Shown: positions 22,073 to 33,949, counted from the first letter of the stretch. The stretch: DNA of 64,000 bases from Brachypodius melanocephalos (GCA_013398615.1 VZSR01001755.1:1892981-1956980); one strand, 5' to 3'. Made by a program: numbers and translations. The notes: generated by a model not told the origin, from the sequence alone.

Positions 22073-23600
22073 TCACACACCTGGGTGGAAAATTCCTGTG
22101 CATTTTTGACAGTCCAAAGTAACTTTTTATGTTGCTTGGCCTCAAGAAACCATCGAGAGGTGTCGATATCAGGATCCCAAACCCCGCTGGCTCCCCAGGG
22201 AGCAGCATGAGCCCCAGGCAGAACTGCCCAAGCTCACACTGCCTTTGCTCAGTGTTCATCCCCAGCCACCAGGACTGACCTCACAAAAACCTGACAATCC
22301 TGGAAGCAGCTCCTGCGCTGTGATTTTTAAGCTCCATGAAAACTGCACAATTTTCAGCCCAGATGAAAACTTTCAACTTCTTCTTTCAGTGGTTATGTCA
22401 CACTTCCCCTTGTCTGCCTGGAAGTGACTCTGTTGTCAGAGGCTTCTTCCTTTTCCCTGCTTTGGGCCTCTCCTGCCCACCACAGGCACCATCTCCTCCT
22501 GTTTGCAGGTTCCCAGCTCCACCCAGCAAAGATTGAAGAGATAAAAAAAGCCCACAAGCAATTTCTCCCCCTCCTGCACAACAGTTCTGATGCCCTGAGA
22601 GGTACCTGTTATTTCCTGAAGCGAGCTCAGACCTCCTGCGCAGCGTGTGAGAAACAAGGGATAAACAAGGGGATAATGTCCCGTCCCACATCTGAAACCC
22701 AGCTTCCCAAAAACTGTGCACTCGATGACACATGATAACAGGGAAGGAGATGCCAGCAGCCCTAATGAATGGTGGTGAGCGAGGCTGGAAAAATAAATGA
22801 TAGGATAATCTCTTGTTACATCCCCTTTGACATAAATTAATCTTGACCCGGAACAACGGTGCTGCTTTCCAAGGGAAAATAACCGGGGTGAAGTTTTAAT
22901 CACGAGTCAGGAGGCCAGTGCAGGGTGGTTTGTGTTTGCTCTTTGTTGTTTAGGATTTGGCTTTGGCTGGTAAATTTTGTGGAAAAGCTGGGGACAGGGT
23001 GAGCAACTTTCACACAGGAATTCCAATTCCTGCCTCTTAGCGGTGGCTGGGAAGGAGCTGCTGAAGCTCAGCTCCAGGAATTGGCTTTTGGAAGCCCCAA
23101 GGAGACGTGCAAGGCTCTGGAAGAGCAGGAGGGTCCTGTTGTTTCACCATAGAACCACCCAAAATATATCCAGGCTCTTCCCTTTGGGCTGGAGGGAATT
23201 TTGATCCGATTAATTGGGAGTGACTGGAGGCTCAGGTCTGTGCTCCTGCTGAGGGATGCATGTGTTGTCACTTTGGTTGGGATTCTGGGAGTCTTGTTTG
23301 CTTTTTTATGGCTCAGCCCAGTAATGGGGATGGAAAAAAAATCCCTGGGAAATCCTCACTGAGAAGGAGCAGAGGGAGGAGGAAGAGTCTCCCTCTCATT
23401 TATCCTATTTATCCTATTTTTCCATTGTCCAGTGTCCTGCAGGAACTTTTCCTAGGTCCTTTCTAGGGAGGAAGGATTAAGAACTGGCTCTACCCAGAAC
23501 ACAGGGTATAAAATAAATATAAATTTATCTTATATTATTATATTATTATGTTACATGTTATTATATTTATAAAATAAATTTATTTTATCCCTCCCCTAAA
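22073..23600. other. Intergenic DNA
   Basis: No gene seen. It ends in a 90-bp AT-rich low-complexity tract (about 23505-23600) built of ATAAAT/TTATTA. Confidence 0.5.
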
Positions 23601-23832
23601 TATAAACCTGGAGAGGAGAAGGTTCCAGGGAGAGGTCAGAGCCTTCCAGGGCCTAAAGGGGCTCCAGGAGAGTTGGAGAAGGGCTGGGGACAAGGGATGG
23701 AGGGACAGGACACAGGGAATGGCTTCCCACTGCCAGAGGACAGGGAGGGATGAGCGATCAGGAAGAAATCATTCCCTGTGAAGATGGCGAGGTCCTGGCA
23801 CAGGCTGCCCAGAGAAACTGGATATGGAAGCT
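23601..23832 (+). mobile_element. CR1 LINE fragment
   Basis: Contains GGAGAGGAGAAGGTTCCAGG, ACAGGACACAGGGAATGGC and CCTGGCACAGGCTGCCCAGAG, which are characteristic CR1 3' blocks in forward orientation. The end of the element is missing. Confidence 0.85.
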
Positions 23833-24689
23833 TAAAACTTGTAGCTGAAGAGAAGAAAAGCCCAATGTGCTCTCACAAGGCGTGTGGCAGAGGAATGTTC
23901 TTTATTTTGATGTCTTTATTCATTTTTTAAAAATTTTAAAAAATTAAAAAAAAAAAACCAAAAAAAAAAAAAACAACACACCAAACCAAACAACTGCATG
24001 CTTTGCTATTCATCATTATTTTACACAGTGTTTGAACTGGAATAAATGAAATTAAAGTAGCAAACAGAAACAAAGCCAGGCTGGGTGAGAGCAGTAGTTC
24101 CCCAGAATCCTGTCTCCAGCACAGGCTGGGATCAGAGGCTGGAGATAAAAGTAGAAGAAAATATAAATTAGCTTTTTATGAATTAACAAGCCCAGGAGAG
24201 GAGTTTCTTCCTGACCCTCATCAGCTGACCCAGGCACACCTCACCAGCCACACTCTTGTATTTGTATTTATTATTTGTATCTCTCTGGGCCAAAAAACAC
24301 AGGACAAATCCCTGAACCCGGCTCCTGGTACTTTCACTTCCAGCAAAGCCATTCTACAGGAAGGATTTTTTTTCCAGGGGCTCACAGGGAAGAGAATTTG
24401 GGGAGGGAAAGGCAGCTGAGCTCCCCAGCTTCACGAGGGGAGCTGCTTTGGCACCCGGCACCTGGAATTGGCACCTTGGGAAGGAACGTGGGGATTTTGG
24501 TCACTTATCCCAGCACTATCTCACCTCTCTGAGTCCCTTTACTCTGAGATGAAGCAAACCCCGTTGGCGAGATCTTACAAAGCCAGCTGTGTCCGTGTGG
24601 GACACGGCCTGAGGGTGGAAATCACGGGATCACGGAGCAGAATGGTGACGTCCTGAGAGTGACACACCTGGTGACACAGGTCTGCAACT
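23833..24689. other. Intergenic DNA
   Basis: No gene seen. A-rich low complexity occupies about 23925-23990. Confidence 0.5.
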
Positions 24690-24792
24690 GCCCAGTGATT
24701 CCAGCTCAGCCTGGTGATTCCAGCTCAGCTTGGTGATTTCAGCTCAGCCCAGTGATTCCAGCTCAGCCCGGTGATTCCAGCTCAATTATGAG
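24690..24792. repeat. 19-bp tandem repeat abutting an LTR
   Basis: Five copies of the unit GTGATTCCAGCTCAGCCC(A/G/T), with small changes. The array directly joins the U5 side of the LTR to its right. Confidence 0.85.
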
Positions 24793-25173
24793 CTGAGCCT
24801 TCAGGGTGACACGAAAGGAAGAGACGGGGTCTTTGCCTGGAGGTTCCTCAGAGCCTTTATTCTGCTGCTTCCTCAAAAGGGTCCAGGGGTGACCCAGAGA
24901 GAGCAGGAGTTTATATAGGTAAGCCAGGGGGCGGGGCTACACAACTTGGCCAATTGGATGGAGGATTGAGAAATAAACCAATCAGAGGAAGGCTCAAAAA
25001 TGGACCAATCAGACTGGGTAAAAAGGAGAAATGAACTAATCAGAGGAAGGATCAAAAATGAACCAATCAGGCAGGGTAAAAAGGAGGAAGTAGAGAAAGG
25101 ACCAATGAGGTATAACTGATTAACATATTACGCACAAAGCCTCATGGGAGGAACACATTTGCCTGCCCTGACA
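24793..25173 (-). mobile_element. Solo LTR of an endogenous retrovirus
   Basis: On the minus strand the order is: TGTCAGGGC at 25173 (probable 5' end); a U3 with CCAAT/ATTGG boxes at 25102, 25063, 25005, 24978 and 24950; a GC box at 24928-24938; TATATAAA at 24917..24910; and AATAAA at 24861..24856, followed by a short U5. A 58-bp U3 block is duplicated (starts at 24971 and 25029). No internal viral genes lie beside it. The exact 3' end and target duplications were not resolved. Confidence 0.8.
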
Positions 25174-26704
25174 GTAAGCCATCTCCCAGGGTTTCTCCCT
25201 CAGGGGAAACACTAAATACTAAACTTGAAACCTGAGGGTTGCTTTCACCTCTATCACCTCACACTTGTTTAGTGTTTCCTAATTATTTTCTCTCTCTTCC
25301 CTGCAGTTTAATCCCACCTTTTCCTGTCCTGTTCTCTCCTAGCCCCAGATTTTTCCTCTTTGCAAACGCAATTTCTGTGTTTGAGAGCTCTTTGCATCCC
25401 AACCCTTTTTAGGGCTGAAACACCATGAGACATTTCCCTCCTTCCTCACTGACAGCTTTTCCACATCTCCTGATTCCTTTCCAATTCCTCCACGTCTTTC
25501 CCAAAAAGAGGTGCCCAGCGTTAAATAAAAGCATCCTAGCTGGGATCTGAGGGGAGTGGAAGGGTTAATTCCCATGTCTGGAAGGTGATATTTTATTTTA
25601 TTCAATCCCAATGGTGTTTTTTCCAACACCACAGAAGTACTGAGACTCTTCCACATTTTCCTACATTTTCCTACATTCCTTGCCATTTTTTTGTAGACTA
25701 TTTCCCCCATGTCTGCCAGTGTTTAAATCCAGGATACAAGAAGATGGTTTTTACTGCACTTAAAAGTGGTTGCTGCTGATGAATCAGCACATAAAATAGG
25801 CTAATTAATGAGTTTGGAAATAACTAACACCCCCCAGGCTTCAGTTTTACCTAAAGAGATCGTATTTATCCAGAGCAAAAGAGAAATATGTTAAAATAAT
25901 CCAGCAATCCTAAAACTACATGGAGTAAATAGCAGGAAAAAAACAAACAAACAAAAAAAAAACACTTAGCAGGCTATTTTTTTTCTTCATTAAATGTGAT
26001 GAGCTCATAAAAATCCAATTAATTAGTCAGAGTGATGTGAATGACTCGTCAGACCTAATTTTAGCAGCCTAAAGTTAGCCAGCGTTTCCACAGCAGTCGT
26101 TTCATCTCCTTCAGCAATAAATGGAGAGGGATGAACATTTCCAGGATAAACTCATCCTGCTGCCCTCAGCTCCCTAAAAACCTGAGGAAGGTGGAGTGAA
26201 CTTCCCTGTGGAGACAGAAGAGTTCCAACAAGCACAGAGTGCAGGCAAACACGGAATTTCATTGCTACTAAGGTCAGGTGAGATCAGCCCCACGAACTCC
26301 AATGTGATTATTTTACATCTGCGGGGTAATTAAACACAACGCAAATGAACTGCAATCATCAGGGGTGAAAGCATGATGAGGCATTGCTCACTAAATAATT
26401 ACAGAGACGTGCAGAGCATGGAACTTCCACGTCACAGACACCTTCAGAGCATCAAAATTTTCCTTTTTTTCCCCCAGTTGGAGCCGACAGAGGAGTTGTT
26501 GGATTTATCCATGAAGGATCATTTTTGCACAGCCATCTCAGACAAGCATTTTTCATTTCAACAAAATCACCCTGTTTGTTCTCCAGATTGATTTTTGTCT
26601 TTGCGAGGAAGCGCAACACACTAAAAAGAAAAGTGAAGTGAAATGAAATGAAAGAGGATTTGATATAAAATATTGCACAGCTCACTCCAGACATGATCTT
26701 GTCC
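25174..26704. other. Intergenic DNA downstream of KCNJ16
   Basis: No gene seen. Tandem AATAAA signals on the minus strand (25602..25592) could serve an extended KCNJ16 transcript. The remainder is AT-leaning unique sequence. Confidence 0.45.
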
Positions 26705-27394
26705 TCAAGGCTCAGCATGATTTTGCTGATTTAATACTGGAGGTCTTGTTTTGATTTTTTTTTTTTTACCTCCTGCATTTCTCCAGCTGCTGAGGCAGTG
26801 GCACCTCAGGGAATGGCTCATGATTAGGGAGTGAAAACTCTCCAGGATCCCCCTGTGAATCCCATAGGACTAGGCAGGGTGTGAACAAGTGTCCAAAGCC
26901 ACCCAGGAACACTGGGGTCAGTCATTCCTTTGTCTTACAAAGAACAGCCCCACAGATTCCCTAGAGGAGCTCTGGGATGAGGCTGCATCTGAGGAATCAT
27001 CTGTTGGGATAATGGAGCTTCCAAGCCTTCTGGAGCGACTGGGAGTGGGCTTTCCAAACCAATGAGGCAGCTTTGAAACCCTACCCAGAGGGCACAGGGC
27101 AGGGTTTGTGTGCCCTGCCAAAGTCATCCTGTGTCTCTGGGCACAGCCAACCCTGGTCCCTGCAGGGGAAGTAAATTCTCGTAGGGTTTGTTCAAGTGCA
27201 GGGGTTCTCCAGGCATCCCAAGTGGAAGCTGTTCCCTTGTGCCCACAGCAACCAGTGCAGAGCTGCCTCTGGCAGGGTGTGACAGTGTGTGACAGTGTGG
27301 GCACATACAAATACTGCTGCACATTGTTCTTTGTTTGTGTTCGAGGAGCTACGAGGGGAGAATTTGTTGGGAGGGGTTTCAACAGCAGGAGAAG
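26705..27394 (-). other. KCNJ16: KCNJ16 3' untranslated region (approximate)
   Basis: The region begins after the Kir5.1 stop codon. The first plausible poly(A) signal on the minus strand is ATTAAA at 26735..26730, which would put cleavage near 26710. The signal is a variant, and a longer 3' UTR is possible. Confidence 0.35.
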
Positions 27395-28678
27395 TCAGAT
27401 CTGGGACTCAATGGAGAGCCTGTTCAAGGTCACGGCTGCTTTCCTGTAGGAATCCTCTCCAGAAGGCTGGCTGGAAGCTGGCACTCGCTCCTCAGGATCC
27501 TCACAACTGGTGACGAGGGCGACAGCGCTGAAGGACTTTTGGTTGGGCTTGGTTTCCAGGGCTGACTTCTCCACTTGTTTCTCCCGCGTCTTCTCAGCGC
27601 GACTCCACTCCTGCTCCTTCCTCTCCAGCTGCATGGCGCTGCAATGAGGGGCGTACACCTCCGTGGTCTCCTCAAACTGCAAGCAGTCCACCTTGTAGTA
27701 CTTCTTCTTGACGTGCAGCACGTCGTTGAACCTGTGGCCCCACAGGATCTCTCTGGGCACGTAGGAGCTCCGCGACTGGTGGGAAGTCCCCGTGGAGTCA
27801 CCCGTGTAGACAAATGTCACCAAGATCTCAAAGTTGTCCTTGGCCAGAGCTTTGCGGTCCAGGCCGTACAAGGGGCTGTCGCTATCGATCTCGTGGACGA
27901 CGGTGACAGGCGTGACCAGGATGATCTGGTCGTTGAGCAGCTTCAGGTCCCGGTACTCCATGGTCATCCTGCCCTCCTTGTCCTCCCTGTAGCGCAGCAG
28001 CTGCGCGCGCACCGAGCCCTCCACCATGTGGTTGGGCCGGAAGTCCCCGATGCGCCACATCAAGCAGAACTTGCCATCCCTCAGCCCCACCACGGCGTAG
28101 TAGCTGAAACGGATGGTCTGAGCCCTCTTCCTGGCCGTGGCCATCTTGGCCAGGGCCGCCCCGATGATGAAGGTGTTGATGATGCAGCTCAGCACCGACT
28201 GCAGGATCACCATGAGGATGGCGAGCGAGCACTCCTCGGTGACGCAGCGGTAGCCGTACCCGATGGTGGTCTGGGTCTCCAGGGAGAACAGGAAGGCTCC
28301 CGTGAAGCTGTGCACATTCGCCACGCATGGGGTGACCTCCTCCTCGTCGCTGAACACATCCCTGTGCTGGATGGCAATCAGCCAGAACGCCAGGCCGAAG
28401 AACAGCCACGACAGCACGTAGGACAGGGAGAAGATCACAAACATGTGGCGCCACTTCATGTCCACCAGAGTGGTGAAGATGTCCACCACGTAGCTCTCCC
28501 ACTCCCCGAAGATGTGCTTGAAGTAGACGTTGCAGCTGCCATCCTTGTGGAGAAACCTCTTCTGCAGCTTTTTCACCTCCTTTTCGGGACTCTCCCGACC
28601 GGTGCCACGGTAACTGACCTTGTTTCCCTGGATGTTCACGGGCCTGTAGCAGCCACTTTGGTCATTCATCTTCTTCAT
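27395..28678 (-). CDS. KCNJ16: Inward rectifier potassium channel Kir5.1
   Basis: An intact 427-codon single-exon frame (human Kir5.1 has 418). Kir5.1 is a modulatory subunit that forms pH-sensitive heteromers, mainly with Kir4.1 or Kir4.2, in kidney tubule and glia. Visible landmarks are: the family-typical block HKDGSCNVYFKHIFGEW at 44-60; M1 at about 78-102; disulfide cysteines C118 and C150; filter TIGYG at 138-142; M2 with N168 where Kir2.1 has D172, which fits weak rectification; the basic cluster TARKRAQ at 181-187; the block YTGDSTGTSHQSRSSYVP at 291-308; and the C-terminal PDZ ligand SQI. An in-frame TGA five codons upstream limits the start to the ATG at 28678 or the one at 28669; the second has the better context (A at -3). 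The first 40 residues and the region 352-410 diverge from mammals. It lies 21.6 kb upstream of KCNJ2 on the same strand. Confidence 0.97.
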   Translation of the reverse strand: MKKMNDQSGCYRPVNIQGNKVSYRGTGRESPEKEVKKLQKRFLHKDGSCNVYFKHIFGEWESYVVDIFTTLVDMKWRHMFVIFSLSYVLSWLFFGLAFWLIAIQHRDVFSDEEEVTPCVANVHSFTGAFLFSLETQTTIGYGYRCVTEECSLAILMVILQSVLSCIINTFIIGAALAKMATARKRAQTIRFSYYAVVGLRDGKFCLMWRIGDFRPNHMVEGSVRAQLLRYREDKEGRMTMEYRDLKLLNDQIILVTPVTVVHEIDSDSPLYGLDRKALAKDNFEILVTFVYTGDSTGTSHQSRSSYVPREILWGHRFNDVLHVKKKYYKVDCLQFEETTEVYAPHCSAMQLERKEQEWSRAEKTREKQVEKSALETKPNQKSFSAVALVTSCEDPEERVPASSQPSGEDSYRKAAVTLNRLSIESQI

Positions 28679-28733
28679 GTCTGCCTCAGCTCACAGAAGG
28701 TCCCAGGAGTTGTTTTCTTTGCTCATTGGAAAT
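28679..28733 (-). other. KCNJ16: KCNJ16 coding exon, 5' untranslated part and acceptor
   Basis: On the minus strand CTCCTTTATTTCGTAG ends at 28734 and forms a reasonable acceptor with a pyrimidine tract, leaving 55 nt of leader in this exon. KCNJ16 is known to have upstream non-coding exons. I could not locate them in 28.7-64 kb. Confidence 0.5.
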
Positions 28734-28795
28734 CTACGAAATAAAGGAGAAAACCTGTTTTTATTTGAACTCCCAAATCTGATCCCATTTACTCC

Positions 28796-29038
28796 ATGGC
28801 CAGCACAGGTAATTTTTGGAAAGGTACAGGCTGTGACATCCATTACACAACTTTGCTCAAAACCAGACCTGAAAATATGAGACAGCTACGAATTCAGCCA
28901 GTTAGAAATGTCCTTGTCAACCCTAAAATTTGGTCTGTAGATGAAAAGAGAAATCAAAACCTTTGTGATGACTCTGTTGTGAGTAACTTCTTTAATGATT
29001 CCATGGAGCAATATTACAAGCAGAATGAGCTCCCCTGA
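28796..29038 (+). other. Protein-like ORF antisense to the KCNJ16 5' side
   Basis: Eighty codons from ATG at 28796 to TGA. The last 53 codons, from an internal ATG at 28877, have a balanced, coding-like composition with W, C, Y and acidic residues (motifs NPKIWSVDEKRNQN and FNDSMEQYYKQNEL). A possible acceptor (CTCAAAACCAG) precedes them. I do not recognise the protein. It could be an exon of an antisense gene, a fragment of a retrocopy (an A12 run lies about 90 bp downstream, with no AATAAA), or chance. Confidence 0.3.
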
Positions 29039-29039
29039 G

Positions 29040-30694
29040 CAGTCACAAATGGCACAAACCACTTAAATGTGGCCAAATATTAGAAGTAATTAATTGCTTT
29101 TTGCAATTTTCCTTGTTTTCCTCCATTAGGAAAAAAAAAAAATGGGAAAACCCACTTATTTAGAGGTAAATGGGCTGGGAAATTCAGTGCTGGTGTGTTT
29201 TAACCAAAAAATGTATCAAACACATGATCATCCATCATTATTTATGTTCCAGCATTGCCCAGGAAAAACCTGCTCTTGTGAAGTGAACTTGACTGAGCTG
29301 GTGCTATAGAGACATGTTTGTTCAATTTGCAGAAAATTATTTACATTTCAAATGAGAAAAAAGAAACCCCTCCGAGGTCCTGGAAAGCCTCTGAAATCCT
29401 TCCTTAAGGCAAACAAAAAAATATCCGGCTGCCAAAAAATTTAAATCTTGATTAATGAGTCTGAAACAAACATGGAGGGTGTTAATGAAAGTTGTGGGTG
29501 ACACAAATTTAGGAAGTGATGTGGATTAGGAGATTCCTCTGTCAGAGCAGAGAAGAATTGAGCCGTGCCAGTCCTGGGCCATATTTAGTGATCAAGAACA
29601 AGAATTATGTTAGAAATTGAGACCTCATCACCTGGAATCCAATAAAAAAGGCAAATAATTTTAAAAGGCAAATCCTTTTCCTGCAGGTCTCCGGCTCATT
29701 CCATGACATCCCAACCGTTAACACACAAAACAGTCAGAAGTGATGGGGGCACAGCAGAAAAATGCCAATTTTTTGCTAATTCCATGCTTCTAACTGACAC
29801 TCCTAAAAGAAAAAAAAAAAAACAACAAAACCCCACTCTAATATTTTTGTGGGAAGCCTGTCATTATTCTTCCAGAAACTGCAAGTTTTTGATGGAAAAA
29901 TGACAAGCTCTTTTCCCATTTTTAAGCTGGTTTCAGAGTTCGGATGTAGGTTTTCAACGGAGCCAAGAAATCCATGGAAAATGAATTTGAGAAAAGCGAA
30001 TTTCAGAAAAACCAACTCTCCTAGGGGAATTCTTTTCCTCAGGTCTTCACTCCCTTTGCCTGAGCAGAAATGACTGCACACACTTCCAGGCAGAGCAGAG
30101 TCAGGCCCATGGAGTGTAAAATATATAGGATGGACTGGATTAACAGCCCAAGAACTCTCCCTCATCCAAGGAACAATGACAAGCATGCGGAGACATTCAT
30201 CCAAAAACACTTAAAAGCCAAACATAGTTTCCATTTCTTTTTTTTTTCCTTTTTTTTTTTTTTCCAGTCCAGAAATGAATGTGACATATGGTGTCGTAGC
30301 CTCAGAATGTGGCCTTCATTAAAAAACACAACATTAATGTTTCCAAAAATACTTCTTGGAATAGGGTCTTTGGAAACATTCATTTGACTTGCTTTACTCA
30401 GAGTTTTAAACAAACAGTGCAGCCCGGTCTGTTGAAGACGCTTGACCCAACATTTTCAAAGTCGTGTTTAACACCAAACAAAAAAACTAGAAGCTGTCGA
30501 GGGTTGGGTTTTTTTCTGGTGTTGTTTTAAGGACCTCATAATGTGAGGCGTGAAAATGAAGTGAACAGTAAGCAGGAGCTGTAAAATGAAGAACCGTAAT
30601 CAGGAGCCAATATGATCTTAAATAAAAGGAGCCAGTATGATCTTAAATGAAAATATTTATAGGGCTTTGCGTTGAGGGGCAGCCCCAATCTCTG
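29040..30694. other. KCNJ16 upstream or intronic DNA
   Basis: No gene seen. Several A or T homopolymers occur (29131, 29810, 30239-30264). Confidence 0.5.
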
Positions 30695-30932
30695 CTCGTT
30701 GACAGGGACAGGAACCAGGGAATGGCTGGAGCTGTTCCAGGGGAGATTTAGGTTGGATTTTGGGAAAGATCCTTCCCACAGGGAACGGGCACGGTCCTGA
30801 GACTGCCAGAGCTCCAGGAGAGTTTGGACACTGCTCCCAGGGATGCCGAGGGTGGAATTATTGGGGTGTCAGGGCCAGGAGCTGGACTGGATCATCCTTC
30901 ATCCCTCCCAACTCAACATCCCATGATCCTAC
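30695..30932 (+). mobile_element. CR1 LINE 3' end
   Basis: Contains AGATTTAGGTTGGATTTTGGG, CTGGACTGGATCATCCTTCA and the terminal CATCCCATGATCC. Forward orientation, with a diverged tail. Confidence 0.85.
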
Positions 30933-31352
30933 TGCTTTTCTTATTGACTGCTTCAAAGCAGAGATCCTTGAAAATGCTCCCAAAATATCCCAGGACTCTC
31001 AAAGGGACTCAAAGACTCCTGAGAGGATCTCACTCTCTGCTGTCACCATCAGAAAATCTTCACTTTTCCAAAATCGTGTTTTGCTGGCACCTCCTTCAGA
31101 TTTTGGTGGGAAGAACCTTGGATGGTGACACACAGAGCAAAGGAGTAAAAGTTGGGAGTTCCCAAAACAATCCAAGTATGTCCACAATAAGAAAGGAAAC
31201 GTGATGCAGAGCTCCCAAAATCAAAACCAAACATCCAGCCCTGGAGCTGGATGGAGCAAAAGGGAACCAGCACAGAGCAGGGCTACCAGACAAGGATTGC
31301 TCCCAGGACCTGAGTCAAGCTTTCTTGGATTTCTCAGAGGCATTTGGCATTG

Positions 31353-31475
31353 CACAGTGGGGATTGCCCAAGGTGAGCTAAAATCCCAAAGTGCACAGTG
31401 GGGACTGCCCCAGATGAGCTAAAACCCCAAACTTCACAGTGGAGACTGCCTCAGGTGACCAAAAATCTCTAGAAA
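31353..31475. repeat. 41-bp tandem repeat, three copies
   Basis: CACAGTGG(G/A)GA(T/C)TGCC blocks start at 31353, 31394 and 31435, an exact 41-bp period. Each is followed by AGGTGAGCTAAAA or a variant. Confidence 0.85.
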
Positions 31476-33949
31476 GAATCTCGTCATCCACTCCAAAGCA
31501 TGGAGAAATGCTTTCCAGTGTTTTGGGTGTGCTCAAACACAATCCAAATCTGCACTTTCCAAGGCCACCTCTTCAAGTCTCTCAAGTGCAATAATAACCA
31601 TAACAATTAATAATCATGCACCACGATTAATAACTCGCTCAGAGTTATTCAGACCCACCCTCCAGTGTTCCTGGAGCCTGTAAATCAGGGTTAGGATCCG
31701 TCCCTCATTCCTGGGAACACCATGGGACGGACACGGGATTTCCCTGTTCCAGACGAGCACAGGGAGTTTGGGAACCCAGATGTTTCTCCCTCCCTCCCTC
31801 TGCTGAGACACTCTGACTTCTGCAGAAGGCTCAGGAGAATCTGATTATCACCGAATTATTATCACAGAACCCCAACCAGATTGATGACCTTCATCTTCAC
31901 CCAGAGCCGTTTCAAAAGCCTGATTTTCCAAACTGGAAATATTTGACACATCCCTAAGAAAACCCCACAATTCCAGGTCCTGTTACCTGGTAAAGATTAA
32001 CAAAGGGGGTGGGGGAGGATTTAAAAACATTCTCTGCTCACTAAAGCTCATGGATCTGTTGTTGCAAATGACTCTCAGATGTTGCCAGGAAGCATTTTCA
32101 CCTTCCTCTGACACTGACACCGAAACCCTCCCCATTTTCTGCCTTGCTTTTACTTTCTCTGGGTTTTTTCCTGGATTTCTGGGCATGTTTGTGCACATCA
32201 TGAGCCTCCCCTTGCATTGCAGCACGGCTGAAGTTCACAGGATTTTTGGTCTCCGTTCTTATAAATGTATTTCCCCCTTTTAAATGGAAGCTTGTCAGAG
32301 ATGAAAATAAAGCAGCTAAGCCAGGCAGGGTGGTGGGAATGCAGAAATAGAGCAATCTCAGAAGATTTCTTTAGATTAAGTGGCAGAGAGTTGTTCTAAA
32401 GCATAAATGCATCAGAGTTCAGAAACCAGAATAATTCTTAATTATCTAAACCAAGGCAAGGATTTTACTGTGCTGGATCTTGAAGTGCTCAGGAAGATGC
32501 AGAACTGCTCCAGAGGTCTGCGTTCAGGGGCCTCCACACCGAACCCCAAAACTGCTATTCTTTAAAAATCCCACCCCAATCACATATGGGAGGACATCCC
32601 TGTATTTCAAAGGTCATAAAGGAGCTCAGTGGCAGCACCAGGGACCAACCCAGCTCCTGTTTTACCCAGTGAAGAGCTGCCACAAAGCAAACACCAGCAG
32701 GAGCAGATTTTCTCAGCACATTTATATTTTCGTGTAGTTCCTCTCGAGCAGAGCGGCTGTGCCAGAACCACTCCTGATTGTCAGCTCACTCAGAGCAGCC
32801 ACTTCAAAGCCACCAGCATCGAGCTGAGCCTTCCACTGGATGTAATTGTCAATTTAATCCCAATATTTGGAGTTTAGGGCTCAGTGTTTTGTGCGGATAA
32901 TCCCTCTTGCACCGTAACCTAATACCTAACAAATTGCTGCTACACCCCTTTCATGACTCCCTTTTCCCACTGTGTAAACAATAGGGGTGAATTTTTGTTC
33001 GGTGACAACTTCACTCGACGGCCCGTTTGTAAAACATTGAGCGAAACAATGTGAAGATCTGGGTTCCAGGATAGCTCTGCTCTGAGATCAGATCAAAAAG
33101 AAAACAACCCCAAAGCTCCAGATGAAATGGGGTGTACATTCTCACCCCCACACACAGAAGTGGTGGGTCTGTCTCTCTCCAGGGTTGCTTTAGCAATCAC
33201 CTCAGTTTCCTGATTCATTTTGGAAATGATCTGAAAGGTTTCCAGTTTTAGTCATTGTTGTGTAACCCTGGAAGGGTTTCAGCTCAGAGACCAGAAATGT
33301 GACGAGTCAGAACCTTCGGAGCTGCTTTGGGATTGGCTCCAACGCTTGTTCCTTAAAAAAAAAAAATCCACCACCCCAAAAACATAAATAAATCTATTAT
33401 GGGACAGCATTAAGGCTCTTCCTTCTTTCTTTCCTTCCTTCCTCTCACTCTTTTTTGTTGCAAAGGGACTTCTCCTGGTGCTCACAGCAAATCTTTCTGC
33501 TTCTGATGTCTTTCAGAACAAACTCATCTGATGCATAGGATGTGCAACAAGTGAAGGTTCGTTTGACATATCCAGCAAATATCCACGTCCTTGCTGTCCA
33601 GGTGTCCCTGATGGACACTCAGCAGCCCCTCATGGGGTGCCCCAGTACAGCTGAACCTGAGCTGAGACTGAACTGGGATGGCCCAGCAGGGAAAGAGAGT
33701 GAGCAGGAACACCTGAGCCTCAGAGGTGACCCTGCTCTGTATCCCACACTGGGATAGGACAGCTGGATCCCCCCAGAGCCACTGCCATGCCCTCCTCCCG
33801 CCTGGAAATCCCTTATCCTGGTTCTCTTCCCATCAGCTGAGAGCCATTTGTGTTTTGGTATTCAGCTGACAGGACCGAAGGGTCTCCATTTCTGCTCAAG
33901 ATCCTGCAGTTTCAATTCCCAAAGCTGGGACAGCTGGAGCACATCCTAG
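31476..33949. other. KCNJ16 upstream or intronic DNA
   Basis: No gene seen. A pyrimidine-rich (CTTC)n-like tract lies at 33419-33455. The unique block 32880-33060 contains GTGTAAACAATAGG, a forkhead plus SOX-type composite, but has no other support. Confidence 0.5.

Noticed and set aside
24793..25173. CCAAT-rich cluster as a KCNJ16 or KCNJ2 enhancer
   Set aside because: The order of CCAAT boxes, TATA and AATAAA on the minus strand is explained by a retroviral LTR. A co-opted role is possible but not shown.
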